Assembly (NCBI RefSeq): GCF_932526225.1
Contig: NC_064041.1
Coordinates: 6,035,042-6,099,041, forward strand
DNA length: 64,000 bases
From: Nematostella vectensis
Taxonomy: Eukaryota; Cnidaria; Anthozoa; Actiniaria; Edwardsiidae
Direction of reading: 5' to 3'
The notes beneath the pieces were generated by a model. It did no database searches, had not been told where the DNA came from, and saw only the letters and a program-made list of their open reading frames with translations. Position 1 is the first letter of the stretch, and each line of letters begins with the position of its first letter. Position numbers and translations under genes: made by a program. Positions 10,551 through 22,100 of this stretch are shown here, piece by piece.

Positions 10551-12487
10551 AGGGGGAAGGGCGCTTCCGAGGCTGACCCTATTTTCCTTAGCACACGAGT
10601 CATGCACGGGAAAACAGTCAGCATTGCTGCCTTCAAAAAAGAACATGTAAGTGTTTTGGAAAAGAGCAATCCCACACGAATTGTGTTTGAAGATCCTACT
10701 TGGCACAAGGTCCAGACATCTGTCCCCTACGGTCTTGATGATTCGGCAGGTGATGGAGCCCTCCTTCCAGTTAACCAGATCACCATTACCAGGAAGACAG
10801 GCAACCCAGTTGGCCAGGTTAGACTTTACCATGAACTCCCCCCCGATATGCTTCCAAAGGGTAAAGTTCATGGCGGAGTACGAGGTCTCGTTCAGGGGGG
10901 TCACGCTGCTAACTTTGCCTCCCCCAGTTTTTGGCCAGTTAGGAACTGGAGTGAGAGCATTTGTGGTTTCCATGAAGTTGGCAAAGTCAGTAAAGCGATA
11001 GCTGTATACTAGGGTCCAGCCTCCACCGTCCGTGGTCATGTCACAGTACACGCGCATAACATTTGGCGGATTAACGCTGATCCAGTAGTTCCCCGAGGCG
11101 GCCCATGGGTTTAACTTTTTTACTTGAAGACACGAAGCCACGGCGTCATCTTTCGAGCTGCCGGCTGAAAAACAGATGGCGAGAGTGACCAACCCCTTAA
11201 AACTTTTTTTGTGGGAAAAGTCAATTTTTGTATTCATTTCATTTCATTTTTTTTCAATCTTTGTGGTCAATTTTTAATGTTTATTTGCGTGTGTGTTTTT
11301 AAAAGTGCGACGCGCGCTAGATATATTGACAGTTCTATAAAGCCAATAAGAATCGGAGAAACGAGTCTAACCAATTGGCATATGTTTATAGTAGAATGCA
11401 ATCTACATTCAAGAATAAAAATAAACCATAGAACATTTGCGTGCGCTTATATGCATTTTTTTCTTAGAAAATCGTTATTTGCATTTTCGTGACTTAAGAC
11501 ATTTTCGTGCCTTATTACAAATTATCCTGCCAAAGGTGTCATTATACAGCAGCAGGTGGTGTACTGCGCTTTTTAATGTTTTGCGAGTTTTAATAATAAA
11601 ATCAAACTGTTCCCTGGCTTAAATCGCTCAAATCAATGGAACAACGATTTAGGCTTTTGTGATTGGTCAGTGCTTTGTGGAAAGTGGCGTGTTAGAAACC
11701 ATTTCAGTGTTTGCCAATGAGACCTCGATTTTGAATAAAGACGCCAGCGGAGGAAGACAGCGGATAGCACAACATTGAAAACAGCAGTAGAGCGGAGTGT
11801 TAGTTGAGCTATGGCAATTTCATAGAGATAACTACTTTGAAATAGGTACATATAGATCTTAATAGGGCTTCGGACACTTTTAAATTGGTTTTGCTTTTTC
11901 AATTTTAACTAAAAAATGGTTTTGCAAGATTCGCACTGTCCAAAAGATAAAGGACAATAAAATAAATATATCATGTTATTTCATGCCCATGAAAAATTGA
12001 TACTAAGGAGCATAAATATTTAATGGGTTACGAGTGAAAAAAAAAAACGAAAAAGTTATCAATTTTATTACGATTTAAAGCATTGCATCATGCCACATTC
12101 TGCAAAAATCTAGCTTTTTCAAAACAAAATACTAGAGAGCATTTTTAACAGTTTTTATGATATATGGAAAGAAAAGGTACCTTCCGTGTGACGCCGAATA
12201 TCGGAGAAGATGGACGGTTTGACCTGATCGACCTGTAGAGGAAACCCGTCCTTATTCGTCTTGTTCAGCTCGCATCTCTTGGTGACTTTGTTGTAATTTA
12301 TGCTTTTGCATTTCTCATCTGTATCGCAGTTGTCATTGCAAATACCAATATTTTCTACTTGGAAAGCTTTGAAAGACAATCCAGTCAGACGGATTCCGTT
12401 CACAGACTCAATTTTTTCGCACTGCTGGCCTGATACAGATGCGAAGAAGAAGAAAGCCAATAAGACAGCGTTCACCCTTAACATCAT
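10512..12487 (-). CDS. Secreted PAN plus fibrinogen-like protein, 319 aa, 2 exons
   Basis: Exons are 12487-12181 and 11164-10512. Exon 1 holds a signal peptide (MMLRVNAVLLAFFFFASVSG) and a PAN-type Cys module (about residues 23-100) and ends G/GTACC. Exon 2 begins after CTGTTTTTCAG; phase 1 matches and the total is 960 nt. Exon 2 starts with SCLQVKKLNP and contains the fibrinogen-like core MRVYCDMTTDGGGWTLVYSY; it ends VPNPSGTIYLR-stop, a natural end for this cnidarian family. The domain is shorter than a canonical fibrinogen C domain. The likely role is an extracellular lectin or matrix protein, inferred. From memory, similar proteins are called skeletal organic matrix protein 5-like in anthozoans. 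The 1.0-kb intron holds nothing recognised. Confidence 0.85.
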
Positions 12488-13868
12488 GGTTTTCTTTGAC
12501 TTTGAAATATTTTAAAGGCTTTCTCCAACCATGACGTCTTTGAAAGAATGCACGTTAATTTTCCAGTGTCTTGTATTCATCAAATCCCGTGCTCTGGTTG
12601 GCTCTCGTGAGATCCAATACTACAATGCTGAGTCGATTTGTAAAATGAAAACTGAAACCACTCTTTTTACTCCCAGTTTATCGACCTTCACATTAAAACG
12701 ACATTTTATTTGTCATTTTACTTTAGAATTATTGTCTTTCAAAAAATTGGCTTCAAGCTTTCCTGTGTTTTGTCAATTTTCCGTAAAAATAATTTTGATA
12801 AAGGAACGCGACAATTTCAAGTTTGCATATTTAAGAGGGGTATTTCTAATCAATGAAAATATATTTCCGTCTGAAGAGAATTTAAGCGAAATAAACCATC
12901 TCTATGATCAACTCGAGTTTAAAACGACGTAATTGGGACTAAAATATTTCACAAAATTGAACTCAGAAAAGGTTTATGTTAGAGGTTCTGTATTTCTGAA
13001 TGATTTTAATTTTAAAAAAGCGTTGCGTGGAGATACAGAATGGACGCTTTATTGAATGGTTATACTAAGCAAAATCTCCGCAAACAGAGGCGATACCTCC
13101 CCTCGTGCAACCGTAAGGTAAAGAAATCTATGGCCTCGTTGGGTTCAAGACCTTGGTCACGGTATATTACATTACGAATCTTCAAGCTGGTGAATAACAT
13201 ATACACATTATTTAGTCCTATTAAAATTTAATCATAAGATGATGGGATGAAATTATGATTTTATTAAAGTGCCAATCCATTTAGCCTATTACTGTAACTT
13301 GAGGACACATCAGAACATGGTGAAAATTTAGTGAAAAGCCTTAGTAACATTATTTTAACACGAGAAATACATAATTGCTACTTCATTTTCAAATGCACAA
13401 GAGAGTAATCGCCATGAATAGAACTTATTTTTTTTTTCTAGAGGATAGTGTTAGTTATATTAGTTTCTCAAAAAGAGCACTTCACTATTTCTTCCATATT
13501 ATCCTAATAAATCTGTACTTGGGGGCGGGAGTAGTAGGGTCGACAGGTGAAGTTGGTGGTGGTTGCAAACTATCCCAAGTCGCTGCGTTCTCGAGGGCAT
13601 GTCGATAATACAGGTGATGTGATTCACTTGCAAATTTCAACCAATGCATAAGACTGGATAAACTTGTTTTTATTATAGTATAATTGATCGAGCTACACGA
13701 AAGTGTTTAACGAACACTATTCGGTAGCCATCCAATAAGCTGGAGTCTCAACCAACATATTGCGAACTAATGAAAACTGACTCTAATCACACAGCGAGCA
13801 TAAAATTTGAATGCGCTCTTTGAAAAAAGGATAGACGTTTAGTTTTAAAAAGCATATGAATGTAGTAT
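12488..13868. other. Intergenic, no gene seen
   Basis: A 133-codon open frame on the plus strand near 12531-12932 has no recognisable motif or composition. Otherwise AT-rich spacer. Confidence 0.4.
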
Positions 13869-14047
13869 GTACACCTATTTCAAATAAGGTTACACTCCTG
13901 AATCCTTGTATCTAAAAGCCATGTGAATGCCCATAAGAATGTAAACAAAAACTCTACAGCTTTTCAAACCTTGATTTGTATTTTATTTACGTAAAGCCCT
14001 GCGGGTCACATATTCTCCGAGTGAAATCTTACTTGAAATAGGCGTAC
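13869..14047. mobile_element. Palindromic TIR element of the GTACACCTATTTCAA family
   Basis: Starts GTACACCTATTTCAAATAAG and ends, reverse complemented, GTACGCCTATTTCAAG. Relatives occur at 35356-35624, 36249-36445 and a fragment at 43292. No ORF. Confidence 0.7.
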
Positions 14048-14066
14048 TCAGTATAATATACGTATT

Positions 14067-14209
14067 AGAGTGGTTTTCAAAAACCCGTGAAATACTATTT
14101 AGCTTATTTAGTACTAACACACTGTAATGTCTTTGTTCTCTTTTGTTCTGGCTTGACTATTACATTTTAACAAATACATTTTGTTGCACGGGATTTTGAA
14201 AACCACTCT
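14067..14209. mobile_element. TIR element (MITE-like), 143 bp
   Basis: Ends AGAGTGGTTTTCAAAA and TTTTGAAAACCACTCT are exact inverted repeats, and similarity extends inward to about 23 bp. A partial second copy lies at 60583-60665. It sits just downstream of the GPCR stop codon. Confidence 0.75.
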
Positions 14210-14247
14210 ATATACAGTATAAATATAGAATAAGTCAAGTCGCGTTC

Positions 14248-15266
14248 TCACTCACTTATAGGATTAGTGTCACGAGAGGGGCCCTTCTCAGTAGCGGGTG
14301 TCGTTTTTATGTAGAACATTTTTACCAGTGCCTTGCGTAGACTTTTCATGTAAACGAAATATATAACAACATTGCACAACCCGTTCGCATAGATTAACAG
14401 TGCCATCGTGAACCGTATCAATCGGTCTGTCGCAAAGTCGAACGGTATTTTCCAAAACAATGTGATGTTTATATAGGTGACGTACGCGAAATAGGGCAAG
14501 ACAATCGCAAATGTGACGGAAATAAGCATTTTGCTGCCATCGAATCGCCATGCTTGCTCTCTGGGCATGGGCTGGTTTTCCGATAAAACCTGTTTGCTTT
14601 TGCGACGCAATAACCGCGCGATTGCGAGTGATGTGACGGTGAGGACGATACAAGGCAAGATGTACACACATACACTAAACCCTAGGAAAAGAAATTTGTG
14701 GGTGGGGTCAGGTCGGCATAGCATTGTGTATGATTCATCGTCGATATCTACTGGTATCGTGTTATGGGCGATAGCTGGTAGCAGCGATAATACTAGACCT
14801 GTAAGCCAAACTGCAACTACGCATCGAGCAACAGTGCGACGACTAGGGACCTTTAGTGGGTGGAACGCGCATGCATACCTCTCTAAACCCATCACAAGTA
14901 AGTTTATCATGGTGATTGCAGGTCCAACTATACCTACGTACCTAACTACCTTGCACGCCAGATCCGTCTCTATGTTCAACCATCCTTTTACTTGTGATAT
15001 CGTCAGCGGTAGACTAACAAGGCTTGCCAGGATGTCAGATGAGGCAAGGCTCATGACGAAGTATCTCATCGTAGAGCGGGTCGATCCTGGGCTTGAGCGG
15101 TTTTCCTTGGCTTGACATACAGGACCAGGGCGTTGCCTGCGATGCTGAGGACGCCTATGATAGAGCTGATGGCGATAACCAACACCTTGACGGAGACGGC
15201 TTGTTGTATCGGCACCAAGATCTTTGAAGTCTGAGAAGCATCATTAACGCTCGAGTCTGACGACAT
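14248..15266 (-). CDS. Class A G-protein-coupled receptor, intronless, with a frameshift in loop 1
   Basis: Two abutting frames make one receptor. 15266-15066 encodes the N-terminus and TM1 (SIAGNALVLYV, with the TM1 GN motif). 14248-15069 and its upstream extension encode TM2 to the tail. Motifs: TM2 LASSD, the TM3 ERY form of DRY (GLERYACAF), a Cys in TM3 (LACKVV) and in loop 2 (MLCRPD), TM6 LPYF, and TM7 NVVIY in place of NPxxY. The frames are joined by a one-base difference within an AAAA run in intracellular loop 1. Either the A-run lost a base in assembly or the gene is freshly broken. With the frame read through, the length (about 339 residues) is normal. The ligand is unknown. A plasma membrane location is expected. 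Confidence 0.85.
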
Positions 15267-16499
15267 CACTAAAAATATACAATTTTACTTTATTAGTGTA
15301 ATTGTAAACTTCATCATGCTTTATGGCGATATGAGGAAATAAGAAAAAAAAAAACAAGCAAACTACAAGGGAGAACATGGCTGTGGATATCCCTTAAACG
15401 CCTTAGCGCGCAAATCTTGACTAAGGCTTTTTAGTTCCAAGGAAAACCCTATTTTGAGAGTTTAGCAGCGCACTCGTACCCTCAAGTTACGATTAAGTTT
15501 AATTACAGTTAAATTGATAAAAAAATACATAAAATGCAGCCCTTCCAAAACAAAAAGGCGACAGTTTAAAGGCAATTTATATAAAAAAAATCAATATAAG
15601 AAAAGAGTCGCAAGCTTTAAGATATAAAATACAATGCTTACCATTACCAACTGTGGACACGGACTTTACTTGATTTCATTTCATCTGCCAAGAAAATATT
15701 TTTTCTCTCTGAAAATTAGGGACATGAGACATGTCAAACATATTTTAGAGACATAACTTCTATTGCAGTTTACGTCCAGATTAAAAAAAAAGCAGTTGAT
15801 CAACTTACTTTTAGCGAGTACCTGGAAGTTCTTCTCTCGTTTAACGCGGCTCAATTAATGAGCTTGAACAGTTGAACCTTGAGATGTAGTGTTTAAAATC
15901 TCTATTCTCTGGCCACATCCTGTTGTTATTTGAACTTGAATAGTAGATAATAGCAAAATCTGAATCTGTTTATTCATGTTTTGCAGCCGTTAGGAATTTG
16001 TGTTCCCCCACTCAATTACTCATTTTGGGAAAGGGCAACGCAAAGAAGATTACAGGAATAAGTTGGTTCTCTTTCCCGAAAGTACTGTTGTGCGACTATT
16101 CTACAACATTCTCATAAATAAATATTCTAGAAATCCTAGTTTGGTCACCGGATCTCAATATTGACCTTTTATCACCTTTTCACCTTATTCTGAATACTAA
16201 GTATGCACCTGCTAGTCATACAGGTCATGCGCAGTGTGACCTATGCCAAAACCAGTTTAGCGTTTACCTTAGATAAACATTTACTTTGCAGACATTTCGA
16301 ACAAGCCAAACGTATCCCTCAGCCTCATTATTCTGTTGTATTTTATATAATTATTTCTAGTCAATTGATTGTTATTCTATTATCGACGGATTCTTACTAT
16401 AGTTATCCTCAATTGTGAAATTGTTCTGTTCCCTTAGATCAACATTTATTTGCAATTCTTGCATCACCTCTCTTAGAGCTGTCAAACCAGTTAGTACCG
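15267..16499. other. Intergenic / GPCR upstream region
   Basis: AT-rich, with no exon recognised. TTTTTAG just before the GPCR ATG could be an acceptor for a 5' UTR exon, but no donor was assigned. Confidence 0.4.
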
Positions 16500-16625
<126 letters not shown>

Positions 16626-17040
16626 GGTTTATTAGCATTCCAACATGAGAGGCTCTTCTATGCTAATGAAACTAACTACACTAACTAACAATATAATTAA
16701 TAATATACTATAAACTTGAAATTTTAAAATATAAATATACAAGAAAACATACATGTTCCTATTTAGCATTAAGTGTGGTTACTCTTGTCCTGGCTCTATT
16801 GCTGAAGTAGAGCTTAGCGCTCCGCTTAAACATTGTGAAATCTCGAGCCTCTCTCGTTGCAGTTGGTAACATTTTAAACATTTGAGAGGCATTATACGAG
16901 AGTACCAGGTGTGTGGGCCGTGCTAAGTTTAAATTCACTGCTGGACCTTAAAGTTCTGCCAGGTGCATATTGTTGAAGCCGAAGATGCGCCGGCCAATTA
17001 GTAAAATGTACAGCCTTGAAAGCTAGTTTAGCTAGACTGA
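16626..17040 (-). mobile_element. 3' end of a non-LTR retrotransposon (LINE), degraded
   Basis: Minus-strand translation of 16780-17000 gives pieces such as IGRRIFGFNN and, after an interruption, ARPTHLVLSYNASQMFKM and RDFTMFKRSAKLYF, which resemble the short conserved tail after the reverse transcriptase in LINE ORF2. It is followed by a 3' UTR and the (ATT)n tail. Tandem short-repeat tails are usual for CR1/L2-type LINEs. The 5' part is missing. Confidence 0.55.
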
Positions 17041-17046
17041 AATCCT

Positions 17047-17353
17047 GTCTTTCGGTGAATTTCGGTGAATTATTAATTAGTCAGTATAAATAGAAGTTCA
17101 CTGTAAAACACATGGCACTTGTAATAACGACAGCTTGCTGTGGAGGCTATCGAGTAAGTTCTGTTAGCTTCGTGAAGACAATCCCTAGTCAAGGAAGAGG
17201 CCTAGTAAGGATTCCCTCCTATCAGCCTCGCCTTCTGAGAATCGTCTGATCGTTACCTCCTAGAACGAGCTAAAAAGAGCTTGTCTTAACAATAAACGCT
17301 ACTGTGAACCAGCCGTTCGTATTGTGACCTTGACCTGGTTCACCCCTGACAAC
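17047..17353 (+). mobile_element. Possible solo LTR
   Basis: Ordered signals resemble an LTR: TATAAATA at about 17087, AATAAA at about 17291 and a 3' end CCCCTGACAACA. No partner LTR, primer-binding site or TSD could be shown. Confidence 0.3.
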
Positions 17354-18479
17354 AGTACAAATAAAATGGCTACATCAAGCAAGCTACAACAAAAATCATA
17401 TGCAGAAAACTGTGAATTTATTTATCGTTTAGTATGATAAAAATATAAGGGCGACGACTCTGCGGAAACATAAAACAAAGTCGGGAAAAAAAAAAAACAG
17501 AACCATCCCACGTTGTTAACACCAACAACACCAGGAATAAAAAATACATTTGTAGCAGAGCTATCAAGAAATGATGGCCGTTTTGGTTGAATCGGGGCTG
17601 GCAAATAACCTTAAAACTGGAATAACAATTTAAAATAAATGCGGGTTCGTGATTACAGTTAGCTATTTAACGATAGCTGGAACCCTTGATAACTCGACCC
17701 AAAAATATATTCATTCCCGTGAGTTTTCTTTACAATACTCGAAGGTACTATTGTTTCTCTCTATTTTTTTCTCTATTTCTTTTTCTTTTCTTGAACACGG
17801 ACTTCTGTAAAAAGGTCATAATTTTCATCATTCTTTTGCTTTTCAAATGGTTATTCATAGTCTTGTCTATATTTGGTCTACTTTTGTGGGAAGAAAACTC
17901 CCCTATGCAGTAGGTGCCGGAATATCCACTTACTGAAAACTATTGAATGGATTAAGGAATAAAAAGCGCGTGTGTCATCATTGCGTTTTGGTCGATGCTT
18001 TTGTTTTGTCAAATAATTAAATTATTTTTTACCGGTATTGAAATTTATCTCCTGGACTAGTGCTTGTTAAGACTGCTAAATTGGCTTTAGCAAACTATAG
18101 AAGGGGTAAAAATACACACATTAAAGATACTTTAACTTCGAAATGGAAAATTTGAATTTGAGTTTGAATTATCGATAGAAAACAATTAAAACATTACTAC
18201 CAGTCGAAGTTTTGAGGGGAAAATATATACCCCGAATTCTGGAGCAATAAACAGCTGCTAAGAGATTGGTTCTTAGGGCTATCTTCCGCCTTTCCTCTAA
18301 TATCCCTCTAAGATTGTTGAATAAACCGTGGTCTACGGATCGAAAACTCGAGTCCCTTTTTAATAAAAATATTTTATTCTTTATCATGAAGCAGAATAGT
18401 ATAAGAAAAATACATTTCAATGTCTGGAACTCTTTAGCTTTGGCGTGGGTGGATCGTTGAGTGAACCGTGAAACACGAT
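17354..18479. other. Intergenic, no gene seen
   Basis: AT-rich spacer with pyrimidine runs around 17755-17800. No supported feature. Confidence 0.4.
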
Positions 18480-19108
18480 GGTCCATTTTGGTGTTTAAAA
18501 CACTAGTATACTTCCAGTCCATAGTTCGTTCAACGACTGGCTTGAGCGCCGTCATGTCCTGTTGCTGTAATCGCGGGCCCACGATAAATCCATCCTTTAA
18601 ACATAAGTGTACTTCCAGCCCATTGTTCATCGCTGCCATGGATATAAGAATGGCCTCCTCGGTTCTAATTGTTCTGCTGCTGTCATCATGGTCCCATGAA
18701 AAATACAATTGGCATATGCCCTTTAAGCACTAGTATACTTCCAACCTAATGTTCGTTCAATGACTGGCTTCAGCGCCGCCATGGATATAAGAATGGCCTC
18801 CTCTGTTCTAATTGTTCTTCTGCTGTCATCGTGGTCCCATGAAAAATACAATTGGCATACGGCCTTTAAGCACTAGTATACTCCCAACCTAATGTTCGTT
18901 CAATGACTGGCTTCAGCGCCGCCATGGATATAAGAATGGCCTTCTCGGTTCTAATTGTCATGCTGCTGTCATCGTGGTCCCATGAAAAATACAATTGGCA
19001 TATGCCCTTTAAGCACTAGTATACTTCCAACCTAATGTTCGTTCAATGACTGGCTTCAGCGCCGCCATGGATATAAGAATGGCCTCCTCGGTTCTAATTG
19101 TTCTGCTG
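18480..19108 (-). repeat. 143-bp tandem array made of the SPOUT1 terminal coding segment
   Basis: Stop-codon positions of successive copies are 19009 (the real gene end), 18866 and 18723 (143-bp spacing), then diverged copies at about 18597 and 18495. Each copy carries a reading of SRTIRTEEAILISM followed by ALKPVIERTLGWKYTSA and TAA, plus a unit-specific spacer. The copies lack the upstream part of the exon and an acceptor of their own. Confidence 0.9.
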
Positions 19109-22100
19109 CCCTGACCTGGGCACGTATTCAAGTAGTGGTGAAAGAGCTCACTGGGGTCTGATACGTCAAGGCTCTCGTCAGATTCAAGACTCGCCTCCAG
19201 GCCCTTCAAACCACCGAACACTATCAGCATATGGCTGCAGAAGAAAGAAAAATCAATAATAGTAAATATGTAAGTAGAGGGTTTGGCCTCCAACCCCCCT
19301 CCCCCATCCCTTATTTATCATGACTCGCCTCCAAGCGCTTCAAACCACCGAACACTATCAGCATAAGGCTACAGACGGGGAAAATCAATAAAAAATAACA
19401 ATGTCTTTGAGGGTTTCAGTGTCTGGAGAAACAGGAGGGGCCAAAAGGGACTTTCAAGGCATTTTCTCCGGTACTTTAGATAATGTCTTATACATTTGTT
19501 GTATTTTTGGCTGGTTAAAGGGGGGCGGGCCCCCTAGGCCACCCCCCTGGCTACGCCCCTGACTGATGAATAAACCAGCCGGACCATCTGCGGCGGCGAT
19601 TATCATAAAGAACGGGACTAATAAAAAATGTAAAATAGACCTTAATATTTGGGAGTTTGGAAAGCTTCAGTGTGGAAGAAACCTTATGTGCACCTATCTG
19701 TCTTACAAAAGGCTTTTAGAGCCCTCACCAGGCAAATTATTCTAGTAATTTAGGTGGGGTGAAAACAGCATTAAAGCTGTCACAGTACCAATCACGTCCG
19801 TAAAATATCCAATCGTCCAATAGATGAAGAGAATAAAACACACTGACGTCATTCGTCACCATAGCAAATATTACGCCAGCGATGAAATTGTACTAGCCAA
19901 TAGTATGGCTAGTTCCGCTTCTAAGTGACGTCATCGGGCGTCAATCGTCAGGTTGGCAAAGAAACTAAGCTGGCCAGTAGGAGAGCGGGCCTGTCTGACG
20001 TCAAAAGAAGTCATAGCGACCATTACGTCGAGAATCACACAAGCAAGGCAGAAACTAAGAGTTTAATGCGTTATTTTTTTGAATTTCCATACGTAGACAC
20101 CTCATAAGACCACAAAGACTAAAAATTGTTATTTTAATACTGTTTAATCGAAAAAGACTTAACACGGTATTAATACTCTATCTCGTTAGAAATGGAAATG
20201 TCCCAATGCTTGGAGAAGACTTCATTGCTAGAGTCAGCGAACTTCTACAGTGAAAGAAACAGGAGGATTTTCGCGGGACACGAAACTAGCGATGTGCATC
20301 CATTTTCTTAGGAAAATGGGTTGAAGTAAAAAACACGCGCGCATTTTGAGGAATAATTCCAAGGTCGCCTTGATGTTGCTCATGTTTCCCATATCTAGTC
20401 CAGGATTGTCCTGATTGTCTCTAAGCAGACGCTCACCCCATTCAAAGGAGCCAATTAATATGGACATATTAGATGTTTCTTCGCTGCCGCCTGTAGCCGT
20501 AAATATCAACATGGAACAAAAGATGTACACTCGCGCAAACACCCCCGAATAGATAGAATCAGTCGCGAAATTCTCAAAATAAGTATTTGTATCTTTACCA
20601 ATAGTGTTTTTCCAATTAAATAAACTGAGTCGCGAAAATACTAAAAAAGAAGTATTGTTTTTATCACCAATCTTGTACTCATCCCACCCACCACAAACAG
20701 CACCAACCTCTACTCACCCTACCCACCTCAAACAGCACCCACCTCTACTCACCCCATCCCACTCAACCAGCACCCACCTTTACTCACCCACCCACCTCAA
20801 CCAGCACCCACCTCTACTCACCTCACCCACCTCAACCAGCACCCACCTCTACTCACCTCACCATCACAAACAACACCCACCTCTCCTCACCCCACCCCAC
20901 TCAAACAACACCAACCTTTACTCACCTCACCCTCCTCAAACAGCACCCACCTCTACTTACCCCACCCACCTCAACCAGCACCCACCTCTACTCACCTCAA
21001 ACAGCACTCACCTCTCCTCACCCACCCCCCACCTCAACCAGCACCCACCTCTAGTCACCTCACCCACCTCAACCAGCACTCACCTCTCCTCACCCTATCC
21101 GCCTCAAACAGCATTCACCTCTCCTCACCCCACCTACAATCCTCAACAAAAGTAAGTGGGACACTTCCCATACGAACAACCGCCAACCCTCTCCCCCAGA
21201 TTAATATTGGTTAGAGGCGATCTCTCAGCTCAAAACACAAGCAGTAGCAAGATCATTTGCCCTCCAGCATTGAGGAAGGGGGAGGGAAAGTCTCCCATTA
21301 GTTTTGTAAAAGATTGTAGCTCAAACAGCACCAACCTCTACTCACCCCACCCACCTCAAACAACACCCACTTCTACTCACCCCACCCCACTAAAACAACA
21401 CCCACCTCTCCTCACCCTACCCACCTAAACCAGCAGCCATCTCTACTCACCCCACCTCGCTCAAACAACAACCACCACTCTAAAGCTGTTGCTTATTACG
21501 AGAAGGAAACCAAAATTTTTATTATCAGTGACATCAACAGCCACCATTTTGGTATCCAAAAACCTGGTTCCTTGCTCAATCACAAATAATCAACCATTCT
21601 CAAAGTAGCTCCTTCTTTGGACCAAAGCCATCAGCACCTAGGGTGAAGCTATAGAAGCAAAGTAGACAAATAAACATTAAGGATTATACAAAACTACTGA
21701 ACCTGAAGGGCTGCAATTCTAAACAGTCCACTGGTGCTCCCCTTTCCGATGTGCCAATCATGACGTCATACCCTTGAGGGTAGGGGGACTCAGTGAAGAC
21801 GTCACTGAAGCTCGGCGCCAGTCTGACAGAGTACCCCCAGTATAAGCCTGCATCTGCCCTGGGTGCACTTGGGGAAACAACATTACCAAAGAAAACTTTG
21901 GGGTCTGAAACACAAAGGTAAAAAATCACCTGCTACAGGGGTAACACCCTCTATTCGAGAAACTTATATTCCAGAACCTAAAAATATTGGTCCTTCAAAT
22001 ATGGTATGTTTTATCACTAATGGCAATTGGCCAATACTTTCCAGTTGCAAATTTATTTTTACACTATAAGCAGCCAAAGAGACAAAACAAGTTTCAAAAT

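Noticed and set aside
12531..12932. 133-codon plus-strand frame as a gene
   Set aside because: No motif, no domain, unusual composition and no splice context; likely chance.
14513..15115. 200-codon plus-strand frame
   Set aside because: Antisense of the GPCR, which has all transmembrane motifs on the minus strand.
20604..21155. Pro/Thr/His-rich 183-codon plus-strand frame
   Set aside because: Low-complexity translation of the CT/CA-rich minisatellite.
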